Positions 22,375 through 33,360 of a stretch of 64,000 nucleotides of DNA are shown one piece after another. The stretch comes from Tragulus kanchil (lineage: Eukaryota > Chordata > Mammalia > Artiodactyla > Tragulidae). Location: contig JAIOJX010000030.1 of NCBI GenBank assembly GCA_022376925.1, positions 174,897,298 to 174,961,297 on the forward strand, read 5' to 3'. The translations under genes were made by a program, and so were the position numbers. How positions within the stretch are numbered: the first letter of the stretch is position 1; each line of letters opens with the position of its first letter. The notes below the pieces were generated by a model, which saw only the letters and a list, made by a program, of their open reading frames with translations, was not told the DNA's origin and ran no database searches.

Positions 22375-22592
22375 GGGCTTCCCTGGTGGCTTAGTGGTAA
22401 GGAACCTGCCTACCAATGTAGGAAACTTGGGTTCTCACCAAGAGTCAGGAAGATCTCCTGGAGAAGGAAATGGCCACTCACTCCAGTGTTCCTGCCTGGA
22501 GAATCTCATGGACAGAGAATTTGGTAAGTCACAGTCCATGGAGTCACAAAGAGTCAGACTCTACTCAGTGACCAAACAACAACAGTAAAGCT
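22375..22592 (+). mobile_element. Bov-A-type SINE
   Basis: GGGCTTCCCTGGTGGCTTAG head, TCTCCTGGAGAAGGAAATGG, CACTCCAGTGTTCCTGCCTGG and the GAGTCAGACTCTACTCAGTG end. Flanks AAGCTAATTAT and AAGCTAATCAT suggest a TSD. False copy at 23547-23764, differing by one base (GAAACTTGG vs GAGACTTGG). Confidence 0.88.
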
Positions 22593-22602
22593 AATCATAC
22601 GA

Positions 22603-22788
22603 TAGCATTTCTCAAACTTTGGCATGCTATAGGGCCACCTGGAGGGCCTGTTAAAATACAGCTCACTGGGTCCCACCTCCAGAGTGTCTGATTCAGCAGA
22701 TCTGGGATTGGGCCTGAGAATCTGCATTTCTAGCAGGTTTCCAGGTGACGCTGATGTTGCTGGCACAGAAACCTCACACTGAGAGCCA
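22603..22788 (+). mobile_element. MER5-type hAT-Charlie DNA transposon
   Basis: Motifs TTTCTCAAACTTTGGCATGC, CACCTGGAGGGCCTGTTAAA, GTGTCTGATTCAGCAGATCT, TGAGAATCTGCATTTCTAGC and CAGGTGACGCTGATG are the MER5A/B series in order. Non-autonomous and long inactive. False copy at 23775-23960. Confidence 0.8.
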
Positions 22789-22789
22789 G

Positions 22790-22926
22790 TTTTACATCTG
22801 TCCGTATACTGAATCCTCACAACAATCCTTAAAGGTAGACATTGCGGCTTCATGTCTATATAAACATACCAGGGACACTGAGGCACACAGGGCTGAAGTC
22901 ACTTGACCAAGCTTACCCTGCAGGTA
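22790..22926 (-). mobile_element. MIR SINE, antisense
   Basis: TGAATCCTCACAACAATCC, CACTGAGGCACACAGGGC and AAGTCACTTGACCAAG are MIR in reverse. False copy at 23962-24098. Confidence 0.6.
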
Positions 22927-24098
22927 GAGGTGAGAGGCTCAACTGAAACTTTTCCCACCGCATCAGATTTTTGTTAGAATTGAGGAGATTCACATCAACT
23001 ACTCAGAACAGTGTCTAACACATAAGTCCTCAACATAGTAAGTTCTTTAGAATAGGATGAGGTTCAGTCTTCAAGTACCTTTAAGAATTCATTGCTCCAG
23101 GTCCTTCTCATCTCCACATCCCCAGTGCTAATATAATGTCTGACCTATGCTGGATGGTGAGAAATTTTAAACTAATGTTGACTGGGGCAGATGCCATCCA
23201 AAGACTTTTTGATTATTCCCCCCAGTAAGTCATGGCTGTCGTTACTGCTGTCTCCTCGGCCAGAACACCCTGCTCACATCCAGCTGGCTTTTCAATACTG
23301 TTCATCCTTCATGCCCACCTTTGTCAGGTCATTCCAGTCCCATATGAATTCATTTCTCTTATCTTAAAATTTCTGGGTTTTGTATTTAAAAAATCACACT
23401 GATTATTTGACTGTTTCACACTTAACACCTTGATTTTCCAATAAGATGGTCAAACTCATGTATAGGGACTGTGCAGATTGTACCCCCAGAAACAATTCCT
23501 AACAGTAGTAAATGTTTTTATGTTGAGCATCCGTAAGCTAATTATTGGGCTTCCCTGGTGGCTTAGTGGTAAGGAACCTGCCTACCAATGTAGGAGACTT
23601 GGGTTCTCACCAAGAGTCAGGAAGATCTCCTGGAGAAGGAAATGGCCACTCACTCCAGTGTTCCTGCCTGGAGAATCTCATGGACAGAGAATTTGGTAAG
23701 TCACAGTCCATGGAGTCACAAAGAGTCAGACTCTACTCAGTGACCAAACAACAACAGTAAAGCTAATCATACGATAGCATTTCTCAAACTTTGGCATGCT
23801 ATAGGGCCACCTGGAGGGCCTGTTAAAATACAGCTCACTGGGTCCCACCTCCAGAGTGTCTGATTCAGCAGATCTGGGATTGGGCCTGAGAATCTGCATT
23901 TCTAGCAGGTTTCCAGGTGACGCTGATGTTGCTGGCACAGAAACCTCACACTGAGAGCCAGTTTTACATCTGTCCGTATACTGAATCCTCACAACAATCC
24001 TTAAAGGTAGACATTGCGGCTTCATGTCTATATAAACATACCAGGGACACTGAGGCACACAGGGCTGAAGTCACTTGACCAAGCTTACCCTGCAGGTA

Positions 24099-24800
24099 AG
24101 TAGCAGATGTAAGAGAAGGGACTCAGCAACTGCTAAACCTTTTCTCCCCACCGTGTGCCTGACGGTGGCTATGGATCACATGCGGATACACAGCAGTGTC
24201 AGTTACTTATTGAAATAAAAGGTCCACTTTCCTTTCCACGAAACTTTCAATCACATTCTAAAACCCAGAGTCCAGAAACATGCAAGTATCTGTTGCTTAA
24301 GGAAGCTGGCGCCAGCTCAAGAGAAGGACATAACTCGCTCATAACTCAAGTACTGAATCAGAACCATTAACAGTAACAGCGAGGGGTACAAAACAAGGAC
24401 GACAACAGGAGAGCCGCCACCCAGGGCAGATGACATCAGACCCCGCTCCTCTTGAAGGCACGGCTGAGTCTGCCTTTCTTCTGGGAGCTCCACCTTTCCT
24501 CAGGGCTTGTCTTTTTGCTCCAGTTGACATTCTGACTATTTCCTAAGGCATTTGGTGAGAAAATAAAAATAAACTGAAAGACTACAGCACTTCCCCCAGA
24601 GCAGCATCTGGGTAGGCTTGGTGCCCAAGAAGTCCTGAGAAATCAGGCTTCTCATCTTTCTCTGTGACCACACTGCCCTCTAGAGTACACTGGAGTCCAG
24701 ACAGAGGGACAGTGCTATTTCTTCTCTACCAGGAGAATTGCATTGTGAAGTCCCAACACCAGACCGCCAGAGCCGGATGAGATTTTAAAAGACTTGTCCA
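24099..24800. other. Unassigned sequence
   Basis: Mixed-composition unique sequence. Short frames at 24155-24370 and 24339-24530 are unrecognised. No repeat is supported. Confidence 0.4.
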
Positions 24801-24807
24801 TTGTGGG

Positions 24808-25003
24808 ACTTCCTTGGGGATCCATTGGTTAAGATGTCACCTTCTAATGCAAGGGGTGTGGTTGTGATCCCCGGTCAGGGACCTAAGATCCCACCTGCCT
24901 CTTAGCCAAAAAGTCAAAACATAAAACAGAAGCAACATTGTAAGAAATTCAATACAAATTTTAAAAATGATCCACATCAAAGAAATCTTAAAAAAAATAA
25001 ATA
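24808..25003 (+). mobile_element. tRNA-SINE with composite tail
   Basis: GGGACTTCCTTGGGGATCCA head, GGTTGTGATCCCCGGTCAGG, then the tail ACATAAAACAGAAGCAACAT, AATTCAATACAAATTTTAAA and AAAAAAATAAATAAATTAAA. Same tail as at 5727. Confidence 0.75.
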
Positions 25004-25018
25004 AATTAAAGAAAAAGA

Positions 25019-25280
25019 GGGCTTCCCTGGTGGTCCAGTGGGTAAAGAGTCCACCTTGCAGTGCAAGGGGCACTGGTTCGATCCCTGGCCCAGAAGATCC
25101 CACATGCTGTGGAATGACAGGCCCAATTATGAGCCAGTGCTCTGGAGCACATGCTCCTGGAGCCAGTGCTCTGCAACGAGAGGCCACTGCGATGGGAGGC
25201 CCACACGTGCCAAAGAATTAAAAAAAAAAAAGATGGATGAAAAAATAAATGACTTAGAGGCCAAAAAAAAATTAATTAAT
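25019..25280 (+). mobile_element. Young-type tRNA-SINE with TSD
   Basis: GGCTTCCCTGGTGGTCCAGT head, TGGTTCGATCCCTGG B box, GATGGGAGGCCCACACGTGC block, A-rich end. The flanks share ATTAAAGAAAAAGA (about 25005-25018 and 25284-25297), a probable TSD. It landed on the A-rich tail of the preceding SINE. Confidence 0.87.
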
Positions 25281-25477
25281 TAATTAAAGAAAAAGATATG
25301 TTCAGAATGAGAAAAGAGACTGAGACTGTTCATGACCTATGGGACCCTCCCTTCTTCCATGCTCCTCTTTTCACAAAAATCCTAGAGTATCAGAGTGTAT
25401 CTAGTCTAGTCTAGCAGGCCACACTCACAACTGTGTGCTCAAGTCCAGGTGGACAAATGCAGATATAAGTGCACTGT

Positions 25478-25550
25478 CTGTAGTTGTTGTTCAGTCACTA
25501 AGTTGTGTCCGACTTTTTGCAACCTCATGGACTGTAGCATGTCTGACATG
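25478..25550 (-). mobile_element. BovB LINE or Bov-A 3' fragment, antisense
   Basis: GTTGTTGTTCAGTCACTAAG, TGTCCGACTTTTTGCAACC and CATGGACTGTAGCATG are the shared BovB/Bov-A end in reverse. Too short to separate BovB from Bov-A. Confidence 0.65.
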
Positions 25551-25624
25551 TGAAAAAAAAAAATAATCATGATGCTATAAGACACTCAACACTATGCAAC
25601 ACAGTTAAAGGGATGATCTTTAGA

Positions 25625-25725
25625 TGGGAAGAGACTCATGACCAAAAAAAAACAATATTATAACAAATTCAATAAGAACTTTAAAAATGGTCAACATCAA
25701 AGAAAATCTTTAAAAAATAAAGCCT
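25625..25725 (+). mobile_element. Orphan SINE composite tail
   Basis: Carries only the ACAATATTATAACAAATTC and ATAAGAACTTTAAAAATGG tail shared with the SINEs at 5727 and 24808; no tRNA-like head is visible upstream. Confidence 0.6.
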
Positions 25726-25794
25726 CTTCTAATATGCCAAAGGTTGGCAGCATTTCCATAATGGAGACCTGAAAGATAAAAAAGGTTATTCCCT

Positions 25795-25912
25795 GGGACT
25801 TTCCTGGTGGTCTAATGGATGAGACTCTGTGCTCTCACTGTTGAGAGCCTGAGTTCAATCCCTGGTTGAACTAAGAACCCACAAGACCAATAGAAAAAAA
25901 AAAAAAAAGAGG
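25795..25912 (+). mobile_element. tRNA-SINE
   Basis: GGGACTTTCCTGGTGGTCTA head, GAGTTCAATCCCTGGTTG B box region, and CAAGACCAATAG followed by poly(A). False copy at about 26893-27004. Confidence 0.75.
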
Positions 25913-26039
25913 ATATTCCCTAAAGAGGGGTCTGAGGGCAAATACACTTGAGGAACTTGGGTAAAACCAAGTCCAAGAGATTTCTTTAAAGTGGGATTTC
26001 TCAGAACCTTTAAAAAAAAAAAGTCTAGGCCTTATGAAT

Positions 26040-26262
26040 GGGCTTCCCAGGTGGTACTAGTGGTAAAGAACCCACCACTCAAGGCAGGAGAACATAAGAG
26101 ATGTGGGTTCAATCCCTGGGTCAGGAAGATCCCCTGGAGGAGGGCATGGCAACCCACTCCAGTATTCTTGCCTGGAGAATTCCATGGACAGAGGAACCTG
26201 GCGGGCTACAATCCATAGGGTTACAAAGAGTCAGATACAACTGAAGCAACTTAGCATGCACC
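26040..26262 (+). mobile_element. Bov-A-type SINE
   Basis: GGGCTTCCCAGGTGGTACTA head, GGTTCAATCCCTGGGTCAGG, TATTCTTGCCTGGAGAATTC and GGTTACAAAGAGTCAGATAC. False copy at 27135-27357 is slightly closer to the usual Bov-A sequence (GAGAATCCCATGG). Confidence 0.9.
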
Positions 26263-26499
26263 CACACAAGCCTGTGAACAGCTAAGAGGATAATGGTATA
26301 GTGTGTTGGTCAAACTTATCCAGTGAGAAGCTCGTTTCCCTAGGAATACCTTTCAGCTCTTCACAGGATACTGTGTTTACCTAGAATACATATTAGGATT
26401 CACAGACATTTGCAGGATACTAGCTTTCTCAGGCTCAAATTTGGGCAGTCTTGGAGTATAAGTGTGCCAGGAACTAAGGTTTGTTCTGCATAGTCCCAT

Positions 26500-26645
26500 G
26501 AGACACTAGAGCACTTTACAGTTTACCAAGCACCTCTGATCACTCTTTGATGTAATCCTCACAGCAATCCTGTGAAGTGTGCCAACCAGCAACCCTGTCA
26601 TTAAAACTTAACAGACCTGAGGCTCGAATGAAAGCCATCTCCCTC
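26500..26645. mobile_element. MIR SINE fragment
   Basis: GAGCACTTTACAGTTTACCA, ATCCTCACAGCAATCCTGTG and CCTGAGGCTCGAATGAAAG fit a diverged MIR in reverse. False copy at about 27605-27750. Confidence 0.5.
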
Positions 26646-27889
26646 CCAGCTTACTGGTGTTTTCCTGAACCAAAGGGAGGATGAAATGAGCAAATTCGAC
26701 ATCCCTGCAAATAATCAGGGACAACCTAAATTCTACCTCATAGTCATAACTGCTGGCTTTTATTATGTTAAGTTCCTAAGCTAACCTCATCTCATCAAAG
26801 AAAATCTTTAAAAAATAAAGCCTCTTCTAATATGCCAAAGGTTGGCAGCATTTCCATAATGGAGACCTGAAAGATAAAAAAGGTTATTCCCTGGGACTTT
26901 CCTGGTGGTCTAATGGATGAGACTCTGTGCTCTCACTGTTGAGAGCCTGAGTTCAATCCCTGGTTGAACTAAGAACCCACAAGACCAATAGAAAAAAAAA
27001 AAAAGAGGATATTCCTAAAGAGGGGTCTGAGGGCAAATACACTTGAGGAACTTGGGTAAAACCAAGTCCAAGAGATTTCTTTAAAGTGGGATTTCTCAGA
27101 ACCTTTAAAAAAAAAAAGTCTAGGCCTTATGAATGGGCTTCCCAGGTGGTACTAGTGGTAAAGAACCCACCACTCAAGGCAGGAGAACATAAGAGATGTG
27201 GGTTCAATCCCTGGGTCAGGAAGATCCCCTGGAGGACAGCATGGCAACCCACTCCAGTATTCTTGCCTGGAGAATCCCATGGACAGAGGAACCTGGCAGG
27301 CTACAACCCATAGGGTTACAAAGAGTCAGATACAACTGAAGCAACTCAGCATGCACCCACACAAGCCTGTGAACAGCTAAAAGGATAATGGTATAGTGTG
27401 TTGGTCAAACTTATCCAGTGAGAAGCTCTTTTCCCCTAGGAATACCTTTCAGCTCTTCACAGGATACTGTGTTTACCTAGAATACATATTAGGATTCACA
27501 GACATTTGCAGGATACTAGCTTTCTCAGGCTCAAATTTGGGCAGTCTTGGAGTATAAGTGTGCCAGGAACTAAGGTTTGTTCTGCATAGTCCCATGAGAC
27601 ACTAGAGCACTTTACAGTTTACCAAGCACCTCTGATCACTCTTTGATGTAATCCTCACAGCAATCCTGTGAAGTGTGCCAACCAGCAACCCTGTCATTAA
27701 AACTTAACAGACCTGAGGCTCGAATGAAAGCCATCTCCCTCCCAGCTTACTGGTGTTTTCCTGAACCAAAGGGAGGATGAAATGAGCAAATTCGACATCC
27801 CTGCAAATAATCAGGGACAACCTAAATTCTACCTCATAGTCATAACTGCTGGCTTTTATTATGTTAAGTTCCTAAGCTAACCTCATCTC

Positions 27890-28175
27890 ATCAATTCTCA
27901 CAAAAATACCATGGGGGTAAACTAGCATTTCCTGTTCGACCCCTGGGTCGGGAAGATCTCCTGGAGAAGGAAATGGCAACCCACAACCGTATTCTTGCCT
28001 GGATAATGGACAGAGGAGCCTAGTAGGTTACAGTCCTTAGGGTTGCAAAGAGTTGGACACGACTCAAGCGACGTAGCATGCACACAAGCATTTTCCAAAT
28101 GGGGAAACTGATGCTTAGAAAGGTTAAGGGACCCACCCTGGGTCACACAGGAAGAATCACTTGAATCCAGACCCA
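27890..28175 (-). mobile_element. MIR SINE split by a Bov-A fragment
   Basis: MIR pieces flank at 27890-27930 and 28088-28175 (TTTCCAAATGGGGAAACTG, GGGTCACACAGGAAGAATC). The insertion at about 27931-28087 is a 5'-truncated Bov-A (CCCTGGGTCGGGAAGATCTC to GTTGGACACGACTCAAGCG). Flanks AGCATTTCC and AGCATTTTCC are a probable TSD. Confidence 0.75.
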
Positions 28176-29430
28176 CGTGACTCCGCACATGACCTGTTCA
28201 AGGAGGTTCTGAGTACTAAAAGGGGACTGGAGGCACCTGTGGTGGGATGCTGTTCAAGAGTCTACATCATACAGCAGGTTTTCCTTGCCTATGCCCCTGG
28301 CCACTCCCTTCCCTTCTTTACTCTCCCTTCTCCAGGCTTAAAAGCAGGCTCATTCATTCCAGCAGAATAACTCTGAGAAACAAGCAAGTCTCTGTCCCAA
28401 GATGGTTTGCAAGCAATGTGGTCTCCCATCTAACTCTTTGTGCTTTGGGTAATGGATGGTAAAGAAGTTAAAGTGACTCTGGGGAACTGGATATAGAATG
28501 AAGCACCTGCTTCTTCTAGGAAAACAGCAGCAGCCACAAAACCCTTCCTGGTCACAGGGTTTCTTCCATGAGACCTTCTGTCAAGCCCTTGTAATTATAG
28601 TCTGAGGTATTCATTAGCTTTACAGTTTTGTTGTTACCTGTGCCTCTCTCTTGTTCATCTGCTTTGTAAAACAGTCAGCAACCTCAACTTCAGTCAGCAC
28701 TTCTGCCCTCCCTGCCTCCTAGACGGCCCTCCTGTAGACCTTTGGTGAGGTCTCTACAGCTAGCAAGCTTTGAAAACCAACGAATGATTCAAAGGCTGAT
28801 TCCACCGTGAACACCCCTGTTTGAGGACTCCACGTCTTGACACGGGGAGTCCCGGCAGGTAGGGTCACTCCCCACAGCCTCTCTGGCCTCCAGCTCAGAG
28901 ACTGTGCTTCCCATTCGCTGGCTGCACTTTCTCAAGGAGGGATGACCTGAGCAAACACAGAAAGTAAGAAAGCACGTCACATCACCCAGGGATTTGGGGT
29001 GGGGAGGGAATGTCACACTCTAAGAAAATTACATTCTGTTCATTCTCTGAGGCTTTTCAAGCAGCCCTAGAATCCCCCCTCATTAAGCCTTCTAAATTTA
29101 TCCCACTTCTTCAGCATCCAGAGCTGCCTGACACTTGGTGCTGTTACAGCACGTCTGAATTGAGGAATCCCACACTGCTCTGTATTTTTAGCCTCCCTTG
29201 CTTACGTTTTTCATTTCAGACTCAACTGGGAGTTGCCTCTTCTTCCCAGTCTTAAATTGGCAAGAAGATCTGGTCTTCAGGCTCAAGGTGTTAGGCCCGA
29301 CAGTCTCTCGGGGTGACATCTTTGTAGATGAGCAAGGTAACCCGCCATGTGACTCAGTGAGCATGTGTTAGGCACCTACTACTTATTCTACACAAGTCCC
29401 TGTTTTAAAACTCTAGAGGTTTCAAGAAGG
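28176..29430. other. Unassigned sequence, partly duplicated
   Basis: No transposon is recognised. The frames at 28161-28370, 28789-29016 (minus) and 29010-29255 have no known domain. Those from 28442 on are repeated 1137 bp later. Confidence 0.4.
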
Positions 29431-30694
29431 AATCTGAAGGACTTCCATGGTAGTCCAGAGCTTAAAACCTGCCTTGCAGCGCAGGGGCTCAGGCTTGATT
29501 CCTCGGGGAAAATGTAAAGATACCACATGCCGTGCAGCAAGTAAGCCTGTGTAACTAGCCATTCTCGTAAATTTTAAGCTTTGGGTAATCAATGGTAAAG
29601 AAGTTAAAGTGACTCTGGGGAACTGAATATAGAATGAAGCACCTGCTTCTTCTAGGAAAACAGCAGCAGCCACAAAACCCTTCCTGGTCACAGGGTTTCT
29701 TCTATGAGACCTTTTGTCAAGCCCTTGTAATTATAGTCTGAGGTATTCATTAGCTTTACAGTTTTGTTGTTACCTGTGCCTCTCTCTTGTTCATCTGCTT
29801 TGTACAACAGTCAGCAACCTCAACTTCAGTCAGCACTTCTGCTCTCCCTGCCTCCTAGACAGCCCTCCTGGTGACCTTTGGTGAGGTCTCTACAGCTAGC
29901 AAGCTTTGAAAACCAACGAATGAGTCAAAGGCTGATTCCACCGTGAACACCCCTGTTTGAGGACTCCACGTCCTGACATGGGGAGTCCCGGCAGGTAGGG
30001 TCACTCCCCACAGCCTCTCTGGCCTCCAGCTCAGAGACTGTGCTTCCCATTCGCTGGCTGCACTTTCTCAAGGAGGGGTGACCTGAGCAAACACAGAAAG
30101 TAAGAAAGCACGTCACATCACCCAGGGATTTGGGGGTGGGGAGGGAATGTCACACTCTAAGAAAATTACATTCTGTTCATTCTCTGAGGCTTTTCAAGCA
30201 GCCCTAGAATCCCCCCTCATTAAGCCTTCTAAATTTATCCCACTTCTTCAGCATCCAGAGCTGCCTGACACTTGGTGCTGTTACAGCACGTCTGAATTGA
30301 GGAATCCCACACTGCTCTGTATTTTTAGCCTCCCTTGCTTACGTTTTTCATTTCAGACTCAACTGGGAGTTGCCTCTTCTTCCCAGTCTTAAATTGGCAA
30401 GAAGATCTGGTCTTCAGGCTCAAGGTGTTAGGCCTGACAGTCTCTCGGGGTGACATCTTTGTAGATGAGCAAGGTAACCCCGCCATGTGACTCAGTGAGC
30501 ATGTGTTAGGCACCTACTACTTATTCTACACAAGTCCCTGTTTTTAAAACTCTAGAGGTTTCAAGAAGGAATCTGAAGGACTTCCATGGTAGTCCAGAGC
30601 TTAAAAACCTGCCTTGCAGCGCAGGGGGCTCAGGCTTGATTCCTCGGGGAAAAATGTAAAGATACCACATGCCGTGCAGCAAGTAAGCCTGTGT
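28442..30694. repeat. False tandem duplication 10 (unit 1137 bp)
   Basis: 28442-29553 recurs at 29579-30694. A 25-base unmatched join (29554-29578, starting ACTAGCCATTCTCG) sits between. Single-base homopolymer gains in the second copy (GGGGGTGGGG, TTTTTAAAAC, GAAAAATG) and several substitutions make this one of the more diverged pairs. Confidence 0.92.
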
Positions 30695-30800
30695 ACCTTA
30701 ACTACTGAAGTCTGCATGCCAACAAGAGTCCATGCACCATAACAAAAGTCCCAGTGTGATGCAACTTAGACCTGACGCAGTCAAGTAAATATATGAATCT
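30575..30800 (+). mobile_element. tRNA-SINE, long form
   Basis: GGACTTCCATGGTAGTCCAG head, GGGGCTCAGGCTTGATTCC, TACCACATGCCGTGCAGC, and the middle repeats AACTACTGAAGTCTGC and GCACCATAACAAAAG, ending near GACGCAGTCAAGTAAATA. The false copy at 29435-29553 is truncated by the join. Confidence 0.7.
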
Positions 30801-33360
30801 GATACAGATCCTGCCTTTAAAGACTTAAGAGCAAAGATGGAGGTGGCAGGAATGATGAGGGAACCCGAGAACTTCATTCCAAAGAAATTAGAAGGAATGT
30901 AGTTAGTGTGAGACAGTCTCCCTAGAGGATCATCAGTGGCATTCAACACAAAACCATGGCATGTGGTTCTTACCCCACCAGGAGGCCCAGTGCAGAAATC
31001 ATCTCAAGCCATTCTTTGCAGATACCTCACTCTGAAAAACTCTCCCTCACGCATGGGGCAGTGGGGAGGCCACTACATTCCAATTTTGGATAGGCGTATG
31101 CCTTAGTCACTGTGCATAAGACAGTTGAACACAGCAGGCCTGGGACTGCTATCCTCGCAAAGACCTGCTTCCAAAGGTGGGCCTCGGCTAGCATCCGGGA
31201 ACACAGGTTTCATCACTAACTGATGAGAGTGGCTCGCTGTGTCTCAAGAGATTAGACAGACAACATGATTTACACTGAATGCATGCTTTCCTTCTAGGAA
31301 GCCTGGGATTTTGGTATTTTCAGGCCAAACCATGTGACCAGCCCCCACAAAAACCCTTGGTCCTGAGCATCTAATACATTTCCCTGGTGGACAACATCCA
31401 CGTGTGGGCTGCAACTCAATGCTGGAGGAACTGAGTCTATTCTGCTTGACTTCACAAGGAGAGGACTCTGGAAAGCTTGTGTCTGGTTTCCTCCACACTC
31501 CACTCCACATGCCCTTTGCTTTGGCAGAGTGGCCTTCGTCTCCTTTCCCTGTACTAAATCTTACTTGTAAATATGACTTTATACTTAAGGCCTGAGAGGT
31601 CTTCCAGCCCATCAGTGAAACCTAGGTATTCGTAACAGTGACTCTATATGAACACCCCAAAATTTGCTGACTGCTCTGACTCTCCTGAAAATATTGCTTG
31701 GAATTGTGTCCCACCCGCTACACATGCATGCACACATTCTTTCTGGCAGCAGAGTCAGGATCTCTCTGTGTCACACCCCTTCTCGTGGCTGGGCCTCTTG
31801 TCCCTCACCAGAAGGCTCAGGCTACTCCCAGTTCTAAAGCCATTTCTTTCCCTGACCAGGGGAACTGTTAAGTCTACGGCCCAACCAGTCACCAGACTCG
31901 GCATCAAGCTCTTCATGCCGCTAATCGTACTCTGAGTACACATACCAGTGTGTTCCAAAGACCAGAGCTATACCCTGGTACTTTAACTTATCACTGAAAC
32001 TCTGCTTGACAATATCCCCAGTCCCTCTAGGACCCTGCTTTGGTCATTCTATCGACCAACACCACAGGTCACTCTAACGGTGCCTCTAACAACTCCATAT
32101 TGTACAAGCACTTCAACAGACTTGGAAGCCAAGAAACAAAATATCCAACAAATCCAACAGAAATATATCAAAACAAACTAAGGAGCTATATCCACACTGG
32201 CCTTCAGTTTGGTTCAATGATTACTCATACATTTTAGCTTGAGTGGTTGTGATGCTGTTGGTGGCTTCTATAGAATAGAAAACAAATATGGAATTCGAGC
32301 AACCTGTCCTATAACACCCCAGATTCTAAAATGACTGCTTAGAGGTTCACACTCAATAACCTGGTCATATAGAATTACCAGGATGCGACAGGCAGCAAAG
32401 AACAAAGCCCATGGTCTTCTGCACTCCCTTTATTCTGTATGATATCAGTACTGTCCACCACCCATGAACACAGAAACTCAGATTTATCTAAGATCTAACC
32501 AAAAAAATGCTAATGTTAGATTTCCTTTATGCACTGTGATAAAGGAGGTAGTGAATAAAGGGGGGAAAGGCACGAACAAAGACAGGAAGACAGGTGCAGA
32601 GGTTGTGACATGGACAAAATTGTAACCAGCGCTAAGTACACATATACTGAAGGACCTCAAGGATGACAATAATGGGTGCTAAAGAGCAAGAGATCAGAGA
32701 TGATTTCCTTTATGGATCATCACTACCTGGACTTGTATTTCCTTACCAAGATTACTCAATCCTAGTAATTAAGCTAGGATTTTCTTCTACAGAATACTAA
32801 ATTTTAAACATTCTGCCAGGTCATACATCACAAACAGATATCAATTCTCAATTTTTATTTGATACATGGGATTACAATGATAGTGCTTTGTTAAGTCCAC
32901 CTATTTTGACAATGATATGTACTAATCTAAAGGTAACATACATCAATGTATATTAAAATATATTGTAAATGTGTTTCACAAATCAAAGCTTCATGAAACA
33001 CATATTAAATAACTACTTCAAAAGCACCTCTAAAGATGTAGACTCTAAAATATAAGCTAATGACTTTCCTTCATGCACTTACTCTGACTAAAGACATTTC
33101 TTCAACTCATCCTGATTCACAATCCAAAGTCATAACTGCATACATCACTTAGGGACTAAAAGTAACTTAGCTTCAAGAACCCCAGGACACCTCTTTGCTG
33201 CTGGCTAGGTCTCACTTACGGGTGAACGCATCACCTTTCTAAAGAATCTGAGTTCATCAAAGGAGCATCCTCAGTTTGTGGCTCCAACAAACACGTGATC
33301 AGCAGTCTAAAAGGTTCTGCCTTTTCCCTCCAGCTCTACCTTGTTTTTCCCCCTGGAGCA
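30801..33360. other. Long unassigned stretch
   Basis: About 2.5 kb with no confidently recognised repeat, and the longest such stretch in the window. Frames of 60-120 codons (31244-31612 minus, 31648-31935 plus, 30698-30949 minus) show no domain. It may hold old diverged repeats or single-copy intergenic sequence. Confidence 0.4.

Larger units (their letters stand above)
21789..24098. repeat. False tandem duplication 8 (unit 1172 bp) with a degraded join
   Basis: 21789-22926 recurs at 22961-24098. The 34 bases between them (22927-22960) align, with many missing bases, to the genuine continuation at about 24099-24156: both run from GCAGGTA through pieces of AGAGAAGGGACTCAGCAACT to CCCACCG. 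This is what an unpolished end of a long-read consensus would look like. It is the longest unit of the 18. Confidence 0.94.
25695..27893. repeat. False tandem duplication 9 (unit about 1.10 kb)
   Basis: 25695-26792 recurs at 26793-27893. Differences are concentrated in A homopolymers (16 versus 13 As near 25900/26995) and a few substitutions within the Bov-A SINE (26140-26220 versus 27235-27315). Homopolymer length change fits long-read consensus error. Confidence 0.93.
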
